In this document: positions 54,917-64,000 of the stretch, piece by piece | How the letters are laid out: every line of letters begins with the position of its first letter | Numbering within the stretch: the stretch's first letter is position 1 | DNA from: Bacteroidia bacterium | Lineage (GTDB): Bacteria > Bacteroidota > Bacteroidia > NS11-12g > UBA9320 | Length of the DNA: 64,000 nucleotides | Assembly (NCBI GenBank): GCA_028339355.1 | Contig: JAOLBX010000001.1 | Location: forward strand, 154,968-218,967 | Reading direction: 5' to 3' | Notes under the pieces: model-generated | Databases searched by the model: none | Seen by the model: the letters and a program-made list of their open reading frames with translations, nothing else | What the model was told of the DNA's origin: nothing | Position numbers and translations under genes: made by a program

Positions 54917-54924
54917 CAAAAATG
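54917..54924 (-). promoter_or_regulatory. -7 box variant CATTTTTG for the Ldh-type gene
   Basis: Seven of eight positions match TAnnTTTG. Its spacing of seven bases to the start codon is the same as for cmk and rsmI. Confidence 0.45.
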
Positions 54925-55013
54925 CATTATTTTTTCTATTCCTAATTGCTTGATATTAAATTGTTTATAATCAACTATTTGCAGAAATTAGATTTTATTA
55001 CAAATAGATGCAA

Positions 55014-55021
55014 CATATTTG
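55014..55021 (+). promoter_or_regulatory. -7 box variant CATATTTG for the sigma factor operon
   Basis: Seven of eight match. It ends 20 bases before TTG 55042, the likely start of the sigma gene. This is the probable main promoter of the 8.3-kb operon. Confidence 0.4.
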
Positions 55022-55041
55022 CAAGGAAACGAGTCTTTCTT

Positions 55042-55614
55042 TTGAACCCAAAAAAATACAGTACTAAAGCTAACCAATTGAATGAAAATGATCTCATTAA
55101 AGGATGTATCAATAATGATGTGTATTGTCAGCAAGTATTATATGAAAAATTTTCACCAAAAATGATGGGTGTAAGCCTAAGATATTGTAACAGTAAGATG
55201 GAGGCAGAAGATGTACTTCAAGATGCATTTATTAAAGTATTTGATAAAATAAAGACATTTAAAGGTGAAGGATCTTTTGAAGGGTGGATACGCAAAATTG
55301 TTGTATTCACTGCACTTAAGAGCAACGACAAGCGGGTTAGAAAATTTGAACCCGGAAATCTTGATAATATACAGGAACAATCATTGGAATCAAAAGCGAT
55401 TAGCAATATGGAAACCGCAAATCTACTAAGCATCCTCCAAGAATTGCCAGAAGGGTATAGAACTGTTTTTAATTTATACGCTATTGAGGGATATAGCCAT
55501 AAAGAAATCGGGACAATGCTAGAGGTGTCGGATGTGACATCTCGTACTCAATACAGCAGAGCCAAGCTATATTTAATAAAACTACTTGCCAAGTATGGCA
55601 TACAGCGAATATGA
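55042..55614 (+). CDS. RNA polymerase ECF-type sigma factor
   Basis: About 190 aa. Region 2 is LYEKFSPKMMGVSLRYCNSK and MEAEDVLQDAFIKVFDKIKT; region 4 is LPEGYRTVFNLYAIEGYSHK, followed by the HTH EIGTMLEVSDVTSRTQYSRA. Open frame begins at 54946, but TTG 55042 (LNPKKYSTKANQLNENDLIK) fits the promoter and the family length better; the start is uncertain, and TTG 55078 is also possible. It is expected to direct polymerase to genes for envelope response. It overlaps the next gene by ATGA, so production of the sigma and its regulator is linked. Confidence 0.87.
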   Translation: MNPKKYSTKANQLNENDLIKGCINNDVYCQQVLYEKFSPKMMGVSLRYCNSKMEAEDVLQDAFIKVFDKIKTFKGEGSFEGWIRKIVVFTALKSNDKRVRKFEPGNLDNIQEQSLESKAISNMETANLLSILQELPEGYRTVFNLYAIEGYSHKEIGTMLEVSDVTSRTQYSRAKLYLIKLLAKYGIQRI

Positions 55615-57053
55615 GTAACGATATAGAAAATATCTTCAAAGAAAAATTTGAAAACTTCGAAGCCGCCCCACGTGCAGGTTTGTTTGAAGCTATACAAGCT
55701 AAACGCAAGAAAAAAAGAAGAGCTATTTGGATATGGAGTTCTGCTGCTATTTTGCTAGCAGGATTTGGTTTATGGCACTTGACCAGCAGTTTGGAAGAAA
55801 ACATAAACCTTGCAAATGAATCGTCTATCCAAACCGAAAGAAATGTAACTGAAGAAAAAGCTGCAGAACAGAATTACATCTCTGAGCAGCAAGAATCACC
55901 AAGAGCACCAGAAAAAGACCAATTTCAAATGAACCGATCTGAGGGGAAAGGCGTTGTAGCAAGTCATACGACCAAAACTGAGTACTTAGAACATTCTCAA
56001 AAAGAAAAAGCTTCGAAGAACAAGAACACAAAAAAACAGTCGAATGATGTAGCAAGTACCCGCAAAATTGTAAATAGTGAATTAGCTGATTTATTTGAGA
56101 AGATATCTGATGACAAGAACGAAAGTACTGGAAAGGGTAAACTCTATTTTGGTAATAAAGAGTATGACGTAGACAAGGCTCCTATTTTTGATAGTAATAA
56201 AGATTTAAACCAAGCAAGTGAACAAGATAATCCTTCCATTGTCAAAACAGAGGATACGGATTCTGATTTAACTGTGAGTAAAGAAACCATAGACCAAGTG
56301 GCAAATAATACTACCCTGCCAATACATAGGTTAGTAGAATTGTCAAAATGGAGTATAGAAGCTTCTGCTTCTCCCGGAATAGGAAACAGGCGTCTATCTG
56401 GAGAGCAAGAGTATATATCGCTGAGAAACGAAAGCGAAAACCCTAAATTGTCATACGCCTTCGATATACGTACTCTCTATCAATTGAGTCCTAAACTTAA
56501 TATCCAATTAGGTCTAAATGCGACCATAAGAAATGAGCAATTTGACTATACAACCTCAAATAAGATAATAACTACAGAAAGAGAAGAAACAAAGTATGAG
56601 ACAGTAATACATCCTGTACTCGGGGAAATAATAAGAAAATATACCGTCGTTATTTCTGAGAGTGAAGAAGTGTCTGGTTTACAGACTAGGACGAATAATA
56701 AGTTTACCAACATAACCATACCTATAGAACTCGAATGGGAACTTTGGAAAAGAAATCGAATTACTCTGATTGGAAAAGGTGGACTAACGGCTGGAATATA
56801 TAGCAATGCACAAGGATCTATGATTCTTGACCCGGATAAAGTAGTCTCTCTTCACTCTTCGCCATATAAGAAAGCCGGCATCCACTCTGCCAATGCTGGC
56901 CTTGGTATAGCAGTGCAAGCTACAAGAAGAATTTCTCTTATCGCATACCCACAGGTACGAATTGGTTTAAACTCATCTTATAGTAATAATTCTGCATTCT
57001 CACAAAAAGAAACAGGAATTTATACTCACGTTGGACTTAGAATCCGTTTATAG
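55611..57053 (+). CDS. Anti-sigma/outer-membrane barrel fusion, dual membrane-spanning (Dma-like)
   Basis: 480 aa. Residues 1-30 (MSNDIENIFKEKFENFEAAP) are a short cytosolic helical part, with a positive KRKKKRR before one membrane helix (about 38-57, AIWIWSSAAILLAGFGLWHL). Residues about 60-240 are charged and low in complexity, rich in Glu, Lys, Ser and Asn. From about 247 (WSIEASASPGIGNRR) to the end (GIYTHVGLRIRL) there are amphipathic strands like an outer-membrane barrel. So one chain could reach from cytoplasm to outer membrane. Bacteroides Dma proteins are built this way and act as anti-sigma factors. The role here is inferred from the four-base overlap with the sigma gene and the order of parts; no known anti-sigma motif such as a zinc-binding HxxxCxxC was seen. 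Confidence 0.75.
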   Translation: MSNDIENIFKEKFENFEAAPRAGLFEAIQAKRKKKRRAIWIWSSAAILLAGFGLWHLTSSLEENINLANESSIQTERNVTEEKAAEQNYISEQQESPRAPEKDQFQMNRSEGKGVVASHTTKTEYLEHSQKEKASKNKNTKKQSNDVASTRKIVNSELADLFEKISDDKNESTGKGKLYFGNKEYDVDKAPIFDSNKDLNQASEQDNPSIVKTEDTDSDLTVSKETIDQVANNTTLPIHRLVELSKWSIEASASPGIGNRRLSGEQEYISLRNESENPKLSYAFDIRTLYQLSPKLNIQLGLNATIRNEQFDYTTSNKIITTEREETKYETVIHPVLGEIIRKYTVVISESEEVSGLQTRTNNKFTNITIPIELEWELWKRNRITLIGKGGLTAGIYSNAQGSMILDPDKVVSLHSSPYKKAGIHSANAGLGIAVQATRRISLIAYPQVRIGLNSSYSNNSAFSQKETGIYTHVGLRIRL

Positions 57054-57056
57054 TTT

Positions 57057-58577
57057 ATGCGGTTTTTTATTATCCTTATTGCATTTGCTTGGAATATCAC
57101 ATCTATACGTGCCCAAGTAGGATATAGTACTATGGGAACTGAGCACACATTGCGTGTCAATGCTAACGGGTCTTTAGGCATGGATCTTAGCAATAATACT
57201 CCAGCTTCATTTTATAATGGAGATATAAACCTACCATTCCTAAAGCAAGCCGGTTTGTGGATAGTGGCAGAGGACAATAACGGCCAATTTCATACGGCAA
57301 CACATTATGCGTCAGGTATTGATTCTTTTGACTTTTGGGCTGGTCCCGTTGACACCCTCACAGGTCAGACAGGACAATCTGCTGATTGGGATAATGCTTG
57401 GAAGGTCACCCAAGAAGAAATCATTAATCACAAAGAAAACTATCAAAAAACAGGGTATAACGTTCCGAAGTCCATAGCCACTTGGCCAGCCAATGGTTCA
57501 GATGGTTTTGCAAAATATTTAGCTCCATTTGTTGATATAAATAATAATAAAATCTATGACCCCGCGTCTGGAGATTATCCAGAAATCAAAGGAATCGAAG
57601 CAACCTATTGTATTTTTAATGACATTGCCGAAGAACACAACGCTTCCTTTGGGCAAGAGCTTGGAATTGAGATACAAATGATGGCATATCGATTGACGAA
57701 TTCTTCTCAAGTTTATTTAGAATACTACCTCATTAATAGAAGACCTTCAATATTTAAAAGTGTTAAGGTCGGATTTTTTATAGATGGAGAATGCGGCAGT
57801 AGAACAGACAATTATGCTGGTACTCTCGAACAATTTCCTCAGACTATTTTTGTTTACAATTCTGACGACACCGATGAGAATCATTTTGAAAAAGATCTTC
57901 CATATGTAATAGCAACTTTTCTAAACGAAACTTTAAGCAGTACCATTTCTTTCGATGATAAACATAGTATAAACGGAAAACCCACTATTAATCAACATTT
58001 TATAAATTATTCAAACTCACTGTGGAAAGATAGCAGTATGTTATCAATAGGCGAAGATGGTACTACAAAAGCAGAGAAAACAAGTTTTATTTTCTCCCAA
58101 AGTATAAAAAATAGTAAGAGTTTTTGGACAGAAGAAGACAGACCCAATGTAGCAGGTGGAAGAACTATTTTAGGATTTGTAGAAGCATCTAGCCTAAATC
58201 CAAAAGATTACCTCAAACTTGACATTTGTTTAGACGCTGGAACCTATGTACCGAATGAAGTACTGCGAGAAAAAATTATTAGTCAATCTACCAAAAATTT
58301 CATTCAATTTCGTAAAACGTCTAATGTGTTCAAAACCAGAATTGACAACCAGATTACCCTATATCCAAATCCTTCTACCGGAACCTTCAAAATAAAAAGC
58401 AATCTTCAAGTTCAAAATTTTATAGTATATGATTATCAAGGTATTAAGCATATTGACAAAGAAATATTTAGCAATACTGAATTCTCGTGCAACATACTGT
58501 TAAACCCAGGGGTCTACTATTTACAACTAATAACTAAAGAAGGTATGCAAACGAAAAAATTATGTATCAGACCCTAA
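57057..58577 (+). CDS. Secreted protein with T9SS type A sorting domain
   Basis: 506 aa. A signal peptide (MRFFIILIAFAWNITSIRAQ) is followed by a protein with GTEHTLRVNANGSLGMDLSN and repeated acidic beta segments, FVDINNNKIYDPASGDYPEI (a possible calcium-binding DxNxNxxYD loop) and a final type A domain ITLYPNPSTGTFKIKSN ending NPGVYYLQLITKEG. It starts three bases after the anti-sigma gene, so translation is probably coupled. It is cargo rather than machinery, with unknown function. Confidence 0.8.
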   Translation: MRFFIILIAFAWNITSIRAQVGYSTMGTEHTLRVNANGSLGMDLSNNTPASFYNGDINLPFLKQAGLWIVAEDNNGQFHTATHYASGIDSFDFWAGPVDTLTGQTGQSADWDNAWKVTQEEIINHKENYQKTGYNVPKSIATWPANGSDGFAKYLAPFVDINNNKIYDPASGDYPEIKGIEATYCIFNDIAEEHNASFGQELGIEIQMMAYRLTNSSQVYLEYYLINRRPSIFKSVKVGFFIDGECGSRTDNYAGTLEQFPQTIFVYNSDDTDENHFEKDLPYVIATFLNETLSSTISFDDKHSINGKPTINQHFINYSNSLWKDSSMLSIGEDGTTKAEKTSFIFSQSIKNSKSFWTEEDRPNVAGGRTILGFVEASSLNPKDYLKLDICLDAGTYVPNEVLREKIISQSTKNFIQFRKTSNVFKTRIDNQITLYPNPSTGTFKIKSNLQVQNFIVYDYQGIKHIDKEIFSNTEFSCNILLNPGVYYLQLITKEGMQTKKLCIRP

Positions 58578-58663
58578 AGCATCTCAAAATGATTGGAAAA
58601 CAAGACAAATATTCTTACCTTGCGTCGTTCCTTACAAACAAAGAGTCAAACAACAGTTACAAT

Positions 58664-61600
58664 ATGATTAAATTATTGAAAAAGAGCGTATTAACGTTAT
58701 TATTTATACTCCCACTTATCTTTTCCTCAACTAAGGCAGAAGCGTCTCACATGATGGGAGCAGACATTTCGTATAAATGTATTGATACACTGAAGTTTAA
58801 AGTGACGATAAAATACTTCAGAGATTGTAGAGGTATCCCTTTTAATATTGGTAGTTTCACAGTACGATGTTCTAACGGTACTTCTAGAAATGTATCGATG
58901 ACCCTAGATAATATTAAAGAAATAACCCCCGTATGTGCTACAGCTACTGGTGGTTGTATCCCCCAAAATCAAAGTGCTTCTGAAGGTATAGAGCAACATA
59001 CATATACTGCGATTCTCGATTTCAACACCCTCCCATTGAGTTCTATGGCTGGTTGCACTGGTAAAATCCGAATAGAAACAGGACAGTGTTGTAGAAATGG
59101 TGCTATCAATACAGGACCATTAGGTAATTTTTTCACATATGCCGAAATAGATATAGCCAAGGCACCTTGCAATAGCTCACCAGCTCTGACATCTGAACCT
59201 ATTGCTATTCTTTGCTGTAATCAACCTTTCTTTTTTAATAATGGAGCATCAGACACTTCTGATAGAGATTCTATTTCTTATGCTTGGTCTAACCCTCTAA
59301 GTGCTTGGAATCAAAACTTAGGTTACAGTGGTACCAACTACTCATATCAGCATCCTTTTAAAGCATTCTACCCAGGAAGTCTTGCACCACCTTATTATAA
59401 TGTAAATTCAAATCCACCTATTGGTGTTAGATTGGACCCAGAGACTGGTGATATTATTTTCACTCCAACTAGATGCGATGAAGTGACAGTTGCGGTTATT
59501 AAGGTCACGGAATGGCGAAAAAACGCTTCTGGTGTTTATCAAAATATTGGAGTAACTCATCGAGATTTACAATTCATTACTAAGACCTGTCCTGACAACA
59601 ATCCGCCCGTTGTCAATGGACCTTACAGCTACAATGTTTGTGAAGGGAGTAATATCTGTTTTAATGTGACTACAAATGACCCTGTATTTATTCCACCACC
59701 TCCAGCCACGGCGGGAGCTCCAGATACAGTAACTACGTCTTGGAATAAAGGTATTCCCGGAGCTACATTTACAATTATTAATCCTACTCAAAGACTCCAA
59801 ACCGGACAATTCTGCTGGACACCTGGTGCCGGTACTGCTAGTGATTTGCCTTATTCTTTCACCGTTACTGCTAGGGACAATGCTTGTCCGCTAAATGCGG
59901 TTTCTGTGCGTGCATTTAGAGTAAGAGTAAAACCACGTGCAGAAACAGAGCGTATCATAGATACTCTTCCTTGTGGAGTATATGCTCTTAAAAGTGATCC
60001 TATTGATGGGTTTAAAGGGAACCCTTCTTATCAGTGGACCATCCTTGACTCCAATAGAAACATCATATTTGATAAAAAAATTGCTAAGTTCAATAGCACG
60101 GGCAACTTCCTAAGTACCAAACAAACCGACACGCTTCTCTTTAGACGTGGGGGTACTTATATTGTTCAACACGATATCAATAACATCCCCATTAATTGTC
60201 CTACGACCTATTACGATACCATTGTTGTTCCTCCTTTGCTGGAAGCTAACCTAACGCTCGGTCAAGACACATTTGTGTGTGCAGGAACAGATCTTGTTTT
60301 TGAACCATACCTCAGCAACACCAACCCCCCCGTAGTTTATCAATGGAGTACTATGGGTGTCACTGATGATGGAGAATTCTTGAACAATACTACCTCCAAT
60401 GCCTCTGATAATAAAGATACATTCTTGCTCTCTGTGCAAAACGTAGTGTACGATACTGCAGTGAGTATTTTTATCACGGATGCATCCGGATGTACTTCTG
60501 AGGATACTGTTCAGGTATTCCTAAAAGCCAATCCTCTAGCGGTACTCCCGCCTGATCCGCGTATCTGTTCGTATGATAGTATCCAGATTATTCCTAACCT
60601 AGACACTGCCTATTGGGTAGACCCTATTGCGGGAGACACCTTATTGCAAGGTGATACCCTCTACAAAGAATGGTACTTTAACGGCTCACTTATCCCATTC
60701 AGCTACGACGATAGTGTCACTATCAATATGCGTGGTGAATATGTAATCCGAGTCTACGATAGTCTGCAATGTGCAGATACAGACACCCTGTTCCTATGGG
60801 TGAACGATACTGTGACCGCTAATGCTGGACCAGACCAAACCCTATGTGCCGAAGACCTCTATATAATAAGTGGTAATGGGCTCGACACTATGGTCAGTGG
60901 TGTCAGCGGATTCTATAGATGGTCCAATATTACCACATCAGGGGCCACAAGCATACTTGGATTTGACAAAACCTATGAGCTAACTGCAGATATGGATAGC
61001 ACTTATAGACTGGAGTTAACCGTAACTCAAGAGGGGGTAACTTGTTTTGACGATGATACAACCGAGATATTTGTCAATTCTTTGCCTATAGTAACCCTAG
61101 GGTCAGATCAGGATGTCTGTTGTGATTATGGAGATATTTCACTTAGCTTCTCTATTGTCACTCCTACTGGAAATCCTTCTACTGGAGGGTGGAGCTGTAC
61201 TTCTAATCCTAATCTGATATCTAGCAATGTTTTTAATACCAGTGACGCTTGCGACCTTATAGCAGCACCTGCTAAAAGTATAGACATAAATGCAGTCTAC
61301 ACCTTTATGGAACCAAGTACATTGTGTGTACAATCGGACTCCATACTTATAACGGTAAACAGTCTTCCTAATCTAATACTACAAGAGCAAAACTATTGTC
61401 AGGATATAGGAAGTATTCGCCTAGATGACGATGTGGTAATTAGCCCTGCGAATACCTCTCTTGGTAGTCCTTCTTGGATATGTCTGGATAGTAATAACAA
61501 TAATTTTGTTGGGAATATCCTAGAAAATAGAGGCTCCCAATTTGCTCCTGATTATTGGTTAAACATAGACGAAACTCGCTACACCATACAAAACCCTGAT

Positions 61601-63337
61601 AAGGACACTTTAATCCTTGAATTTAGATACACAAACGAAAAAGGATGTAAAGCGGTAGACACTACTTCTGTTATAATCTGGAGAGTGCCTAAAATTGTAT
61701 TTAACAGTAACCGAGACCTTTGCTTTGATGAAGGAGAAATAGAATTGGATACGCTTACTAGTATCAATATAAGTGGCGGCGTATGGAGTTGTTATGACTC
61801 TCTAGGCTTTGAACCCTGTGCAGGAAATAGCCTTGGCGGTATCGTTGGTGACACCATCAATACGTTGAATAGTCTAAATGACAATGCTGCTCATACTTGG
61901 ATGCTGAGGTACTATCACATAGCTACCGGTTGTCCTGCAGAGAATTTTATTCCAATTACAATAAACCCTCTACCACAACCTTCTATTGACCCATTTGTGG
62001 GAAATCGTACCGCATTCTGTGAAACAGAAAGTGATCAACCGTTGACCGCTAGCCCTGCTGGGGGAATATGGACCTGCGATGACCCTACTGCTTTGGTAGG
62101 TAGTGCTTTTAGTCCTGGAAGTGGAAGCGTGCAAGCTCAAGATTTATCAATCTATTACAACTACACTAATCCTGTGACGGGTTGTAAGAATGTAGACTCT
62201 ACTATTGGAAGAATAGATCCTAGCCCTTCTCTCAACACTCCTAATGATACTGCATTCTGTAGACAAATGTCTCAAAACACCGTTGACATCAATTACAATA
62301 TCACTGGAACCAATCACAACGGTCTAAGCTGGTTTACAAACAATGCTTTTGGTAATCAAAGCAGAATGAGTGTTTCTACTCACTCTGATGTAGCTGATGA
62401 AATACTCACTCTTAATTTGCAAAACAATAGCTCAGATACCTTTAGAATAATTACTGCCGCTGCTGGACTAGCTGCCTGTAATGCTATTGATGATTTCTTT
62501 GATGTGATCGTGAACCCTATTCCTGATGTGAGATTAACTAACAGTAACCCAAATGGTTGTAATCCTGTAAGCTCTGACTTTGATGTGCAGTTTAACAATA
62601 CCGTAGACCCTGCTACTTCGCTTTACGATTGGGAGCTAGGTGAAGGATCCACATCTACTGCTAGTGCAGCTTCTGCTACCTATAACCAAGACGGACAATC
62701 TACCATATCTGTAGTGGTAACCTCAGACAAGGGATGCGATACCACAATCAACTCTACGGTAGACGTTTACCCTATCCCTGTTGCTAGTTTTGTTCCTAAT
62801 CCGAACAACTTCACTACTGCGGCTTTACCTCGCTTTTTCTTCAATAACGAAAGCGTTGTAGATAACATATTGGGTAGTAGGATTGTCTCAAATGAATGGG
62901 ATTTTGGTGACTTGAGTTCTATTATAGATACCTCTACACTAGAAAATCCTCCATACGTCTATCCTCCTGATACAGGGACTTATTCTGTACTCCTTAGAGT
63001 TACAACAAACTTTGGATGTACAGACACTTTCTCTTATCCTGTAATGATAGGTCCTGACCTTATCGTTTATGTCCCAAATGCTTTTGTGCCAGACGGTGCA
63101 GGCCCAGAAAAAAATGAAGGCTTCCACGCAATCATTAGCGGAGAAAAACATATGGAACTCATCATCTTTAATCGATGGGGTGAGATAATGTTTGAAAGTA
63201 TCAAAAAAGAAGAACAATGGGATGGTACATACAAAGGTCTACCTGCTCAACAAGATGTGTATGCCTATGCTCTGAAGGTAACTGCTCTTAATGATGAAGT
63301 GTATACCTATACAGGGACCGTTACTTTAATTAGGTAA
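58664..63337 (+). CDS. Giant surface protein with T9SS type B (gliding motility) sorting domain
   Basis: 1557 aa. I chose ATG 58664, which starts the signal peptide MIKLLKKSVLTLLFILPLIF; the open frame continues upstream into the preceding gene. The mature part begins SHMMGADISYKCIDTLKFKV, a domain that also begins the protein at 63420. The middle holds many Ig/PKD-like segments, each with paired cysteines (CSYDSIQIIP, CFDEGEIELD, WDFGDLSSIID). The end has LIVYVPNAFVPDGAGPEKNE, ELIIFNRWGEIMFESIKKEE and YTGTVTLIR, the type B domain. It should be exported by the T9SS and sit on the surface. It is the last gene of the sigma operon; a UUCG terminator follows 26 bases later. Confidence 0.87.
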   Translation: MIKLLKKSVLTLLFILPLIFSSTKAEASHMMGADISYKCIDTLKFKVTIKYFRDCRGIPFNIGSFTVRCSNGTSRNVSMTLDNIKEITPVCATATGGCIPQNQSASEGIEQHTYTAILDFNTLPLSSMAGCTGKIRIETGQCCRNGAINTGPLGNFFTYAEIDIAKAPCNSSPALTSEPIAILCCNQPFFFNNGASDTSDRDSISYAWSNPLSAWNQNLGYSGTNYSYQHPFKAFYPGSLAPPYYNVNSNPPIGVRLDPETGDIIFTPTRCDEVTVAVIKVTEWRKNASGVYQNIGVTHRDLQFITKTCPDNNPPVVNGPYSYNVCEGSNICFNVTTNDPVFIPPPPATAGAPDTVTTSWNKGIPGATFTIINPTQRLQTGQFCWTPGAGTASDLPYSFTVTARDNACPLNAVSVRAFRVRVKPRAETERIIDTLPCGVYALKSDPIDGFKGNPSYQWTILDSNRNIIFDKKIAKFNSTGNFLSTKQTDTLLFRRGGTYIVQHDINNIPINCPTTYYDTIVVPPLLEANLTLGQDTFVCAGTDLVFEPYLSNTNPPVVYQWSTMGVTDDGEFLNNTTSNASDNKDTFLLSVQNVVYDTAVSIFITDASGCTSEDTVQVFLKANPLAVLPPDPRICSYDSIQIIPNLDTAYWVDPIAGDTLLQGDTLYKEWYFNGSLIPFSYDDSVTINMRGEYVIRVYDSLQCADTDTLFLWVNDTVTANAGPDQTLCAEDLYIISGNGLDTMVSGVSGFYRWSNITTSGATSILGFDKTYELTADMDSTYRLELTVTQEGVTCFDDDTTEIFVNSLPIVTLGSDQDVCCDYGDISLSFSIVTPTGNPSTGGWSCTSNPNLISSNVFNTSDACDLIAAPAKSIDINAVYTFMEPSTLCVQSDSILITVNSLPNLILQEQNYCQDIGSIRLDDDVVISPANTSLGSPSWICLDSNNNNFVGNILENRGSQFAPDYWLNIDETRYTIQNPDKDTLILEFRYTNEKGCKAVDTTSVIIWRVPKIVFNSNRDLCFDEGEIELDTLTSINISGGVWSCYDSLGFEPCAGNSLGGIVGDTINTLNSLNDNAAHTWMLRYYHIATGCPAENFIPITINPLPQPSIDPFVGNRTAFCETESDQPLTASPAGGIWTCDDPTALVGSAFSPGSGSVQAQDLSIYYNYTNPVTGCKNVDSTIGRIDPSPSLNTPNDTAFCRQMSQNTVDINYNITGTNHNGLSWFTNNAFGNQSRMSVSTHSDVADEILTLNLQNNSSDTFRIITAAAGLAACNAIDDFFDVIVNPIPDVRLTNSNPNGCNPVSSDFDVQFNNTVDPATSLYDWELGEGSTSTASAASATYNQDGQSTISVVVTSDKGCDTTINSTVDVYPIPVASFVPNPNNFTTAALPRFFFNNESVVDNILGSRIVSNEWDFGDLSSIIDTSTLENPPYVYPPDTGTYSVLLRVTTNFGCTDTFSYPVMIGPDLIVYVPNAFVPDGAGPEKNEGFHAIISGEKHMELIIFNRWGEIMFESIKKEEQWDGTYKGLPAQQDVYAYALKVTALNDEVYTYTGTVTLIR

Positions 63338-63363
63338 ACCTAATTAATAACATAAAATTGAAT

Positions 63364-63391
63364 AAAAAAGGAAACTTCGGTTTCCTTTTTT
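63364..63391 (+). terminator. Rho-independent terminator with UUCG tetraloop
   Basis: The stem AAAAAAGGAAAC pairs perfectly with GTTTCCTTTTTT (12 bp) around the loop TTCG, ending in six T. UUCG tetraloops are extra stable. It closes the sigma-factor operon. Confidence 0.93.
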
Positions 63392-63397
63392 ATTGCT

Positions 63398-63405
63398 TAT
63401 ATTTG
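63398..63405 (+). promoter_or_regulatory. -7 box TATATTTG before the last gene
   Basis: A perfect TAnnTTTG, 14 bases before ATG 63420 and directly after the terminator. The last gene therefore has its own promoter. Confidence 0.55.
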
Positions 63406-63419
63406 AAGAACACCCGTTT

Positions 63420-64000
63420 ATGCGTATATCACTGATCATATCATTTATATTATGTTTTTTGGCCACTAACGCAAGTCATCTAATTGGTGGTGAAATCACA
63501 TATACTTATGTATCTCAAAATAAGTATAAAATCAATGTGACACTTTACAGAGATTGCGGTGAAGCTAAACTCGGAACTCAAGGAGGTGGAACATCTACTA
63601 CTAGCAGAAATGATTTAGCTGAAGCATATATTCGAACAACAACAAATGCCTGTGGTAATAAGAATATCGGAAGTATTAGTCTTAGTAAAGTAGGCTTCGA
63701 AGATATAACTCCACTATGCAATAAAGACTATTCAAAATGTGGAACTAACTCTGTATTTCCCTTTGGAATAGAAGCTCACCACTATTCAGGAATTGTAGAT
63801 TTTTCAAATTATAATAGCTATCAAGGTTGTGGATTTATTATTTTCATAGCTATATCGGAAAGAAATTCAGACATCACCACCTTAAGCACGGAGGAAGATG
63901 ATTTGTATAACTATGTATATATCAACCCATGGAAGGAGAATGTAAGCTCACCTCAATTCGTCTCTTCTCCGAAAATAATATTTAATGTAAATCAAGCTGT
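63420..64000 (+). CDS. Secreted cysteine-rich protein, paralogue of the upstream giant protein (partial)
   Basis: The first 193 codons are in the window, and the frame is open to the edge. The signal peptide MRISLIISFILCFLATNA is followed by SHLIGGEITYTYVSQNKYKI, then NVTLYRDCGEAKLGTQGG. The SH..GG.I.Y...Y.IN...YRDC pattern is shared with the start of the protein at 58664. This domain is common at the N-terminus of long Bacteroidota surface proteins that end with a T9SS sorting domain. The rest of the gene is not visible, so total length and C-terminal signal are unknown. Confidence 0.8.
   Translation, partial: MRISLIISFILCFLATNASHLIGGEITYTYVSQNKYKINVTLYRDCGEAKLGTQGGGTSTTSRNDLAEAYIRTTTNACGNKNIGSISLSKVGFEDITPLCNKDYSKCGTNSVFPFGIEAHHYSGIVDFSNYNSYQGCGFIIFIAISERNSDITTLSTEEDDLYNYVYINPWKENVSSPQFVSSPKIIFNVNQA

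Noticed and set aside
1..64000. tRNA, rRNA, CRISPR array, complete IS element or riboswitch
   Set aside because: None was seen on reading the window. The only repeats are the REP-like hairpins, which are irregularly spaced and not CRISPR-like. A tRNAscan and Rfam search would settle it.

Overview
The window is a low-GC stretch of a Bacteroidota chromosome, most like a flavobacterial or Cryomorphaceae-type organism. The evidence is type IX secretion and gliding genes (porQ, gldB), cargo proteins with type A and type B T9SS sorting domains, a complete six-gene alternative complex III operon (actA-F), and many -7 boxes of the Bacteroidota form TAnnTTTG. Placement below phylum is inference. No tRNA, rRNA or CRISPR array was seen.

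Layout. 1-8.5 kb: end of a DHFR-like gene, a BaiN-type flavoprotein, a thioredoxin, a HEAT-cyclophilin lipoprotein, and a LolCDE/MacB-like ABC cassette (two permeases and an ATPase) split by a decayed T9SS-cargo pseudogene. 8.7-14.3 kb: porQ and cmk, separated by an AT-rich island with a truncated Rhs tail, a lipoprotein gene broken by a stop codon, and a BIME-like array of REP hairpins; then a GT-C-type membrane protein. 14.3-22.5 kb: a minus-strand operon (SAM hydrolase, small monooxygenase-fold protein, TPR-CAP protein, 1244-aa SBBP/T9SS protein) divergent from phoH. 22.8-31.6 kb: actA-F, closed by a strong terminator, then an AlkB-type monooxygenase. 32.7-41.4 kb: two RhlE-like helicases flank a block in which three consecutive genes (Kunitz-like lipoprotein, DUF2339 protein, DUF3999 protein) carry premature stops. 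41.5-51.6 kb: a cytochrome-like lipoprotein that has lost its haem motif, nadE with an outer-membrane protein, gldB, an L,D-transpeptidase-like protein, the run rsmI-lnt-lipB, and ung with an overlapping 46-aa membrane ORF. 51.6-64 kb: a DPP III-type peptidase, an Ldh-type dehydrogenase, then an operon of an ECF sigma factor, a dual-membrane-spanning anti-sigma/beta-barrel protein and two T9SS cargo proteins, followed by a paralogue cut by the window edge.

The strongest candidate system is the last operon (about 55.0-63.3 kb). One polypeptide has a short cytoplasmic N-terminus, one inner-membrane helix, a long low-complexity periplasmic stretch and a C-terminal barrel-like domain. It overlaps its sigma gene by four bases and is followed at once by secreted cargo. 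This matches the architecture described for dual membrane-spanning anti-sigma factors (Dma) in Bacteroides, here coupled to T9SS cargo. A second theme is that many TAnnTTTG boxes lie 4-16 bases from the start codon, so leaders would be very short or absent, several with TTG starts. A third is unusual C-terminal fusions in complex III: an HhH domain on ActD and an OmpA-like domain on ActE.
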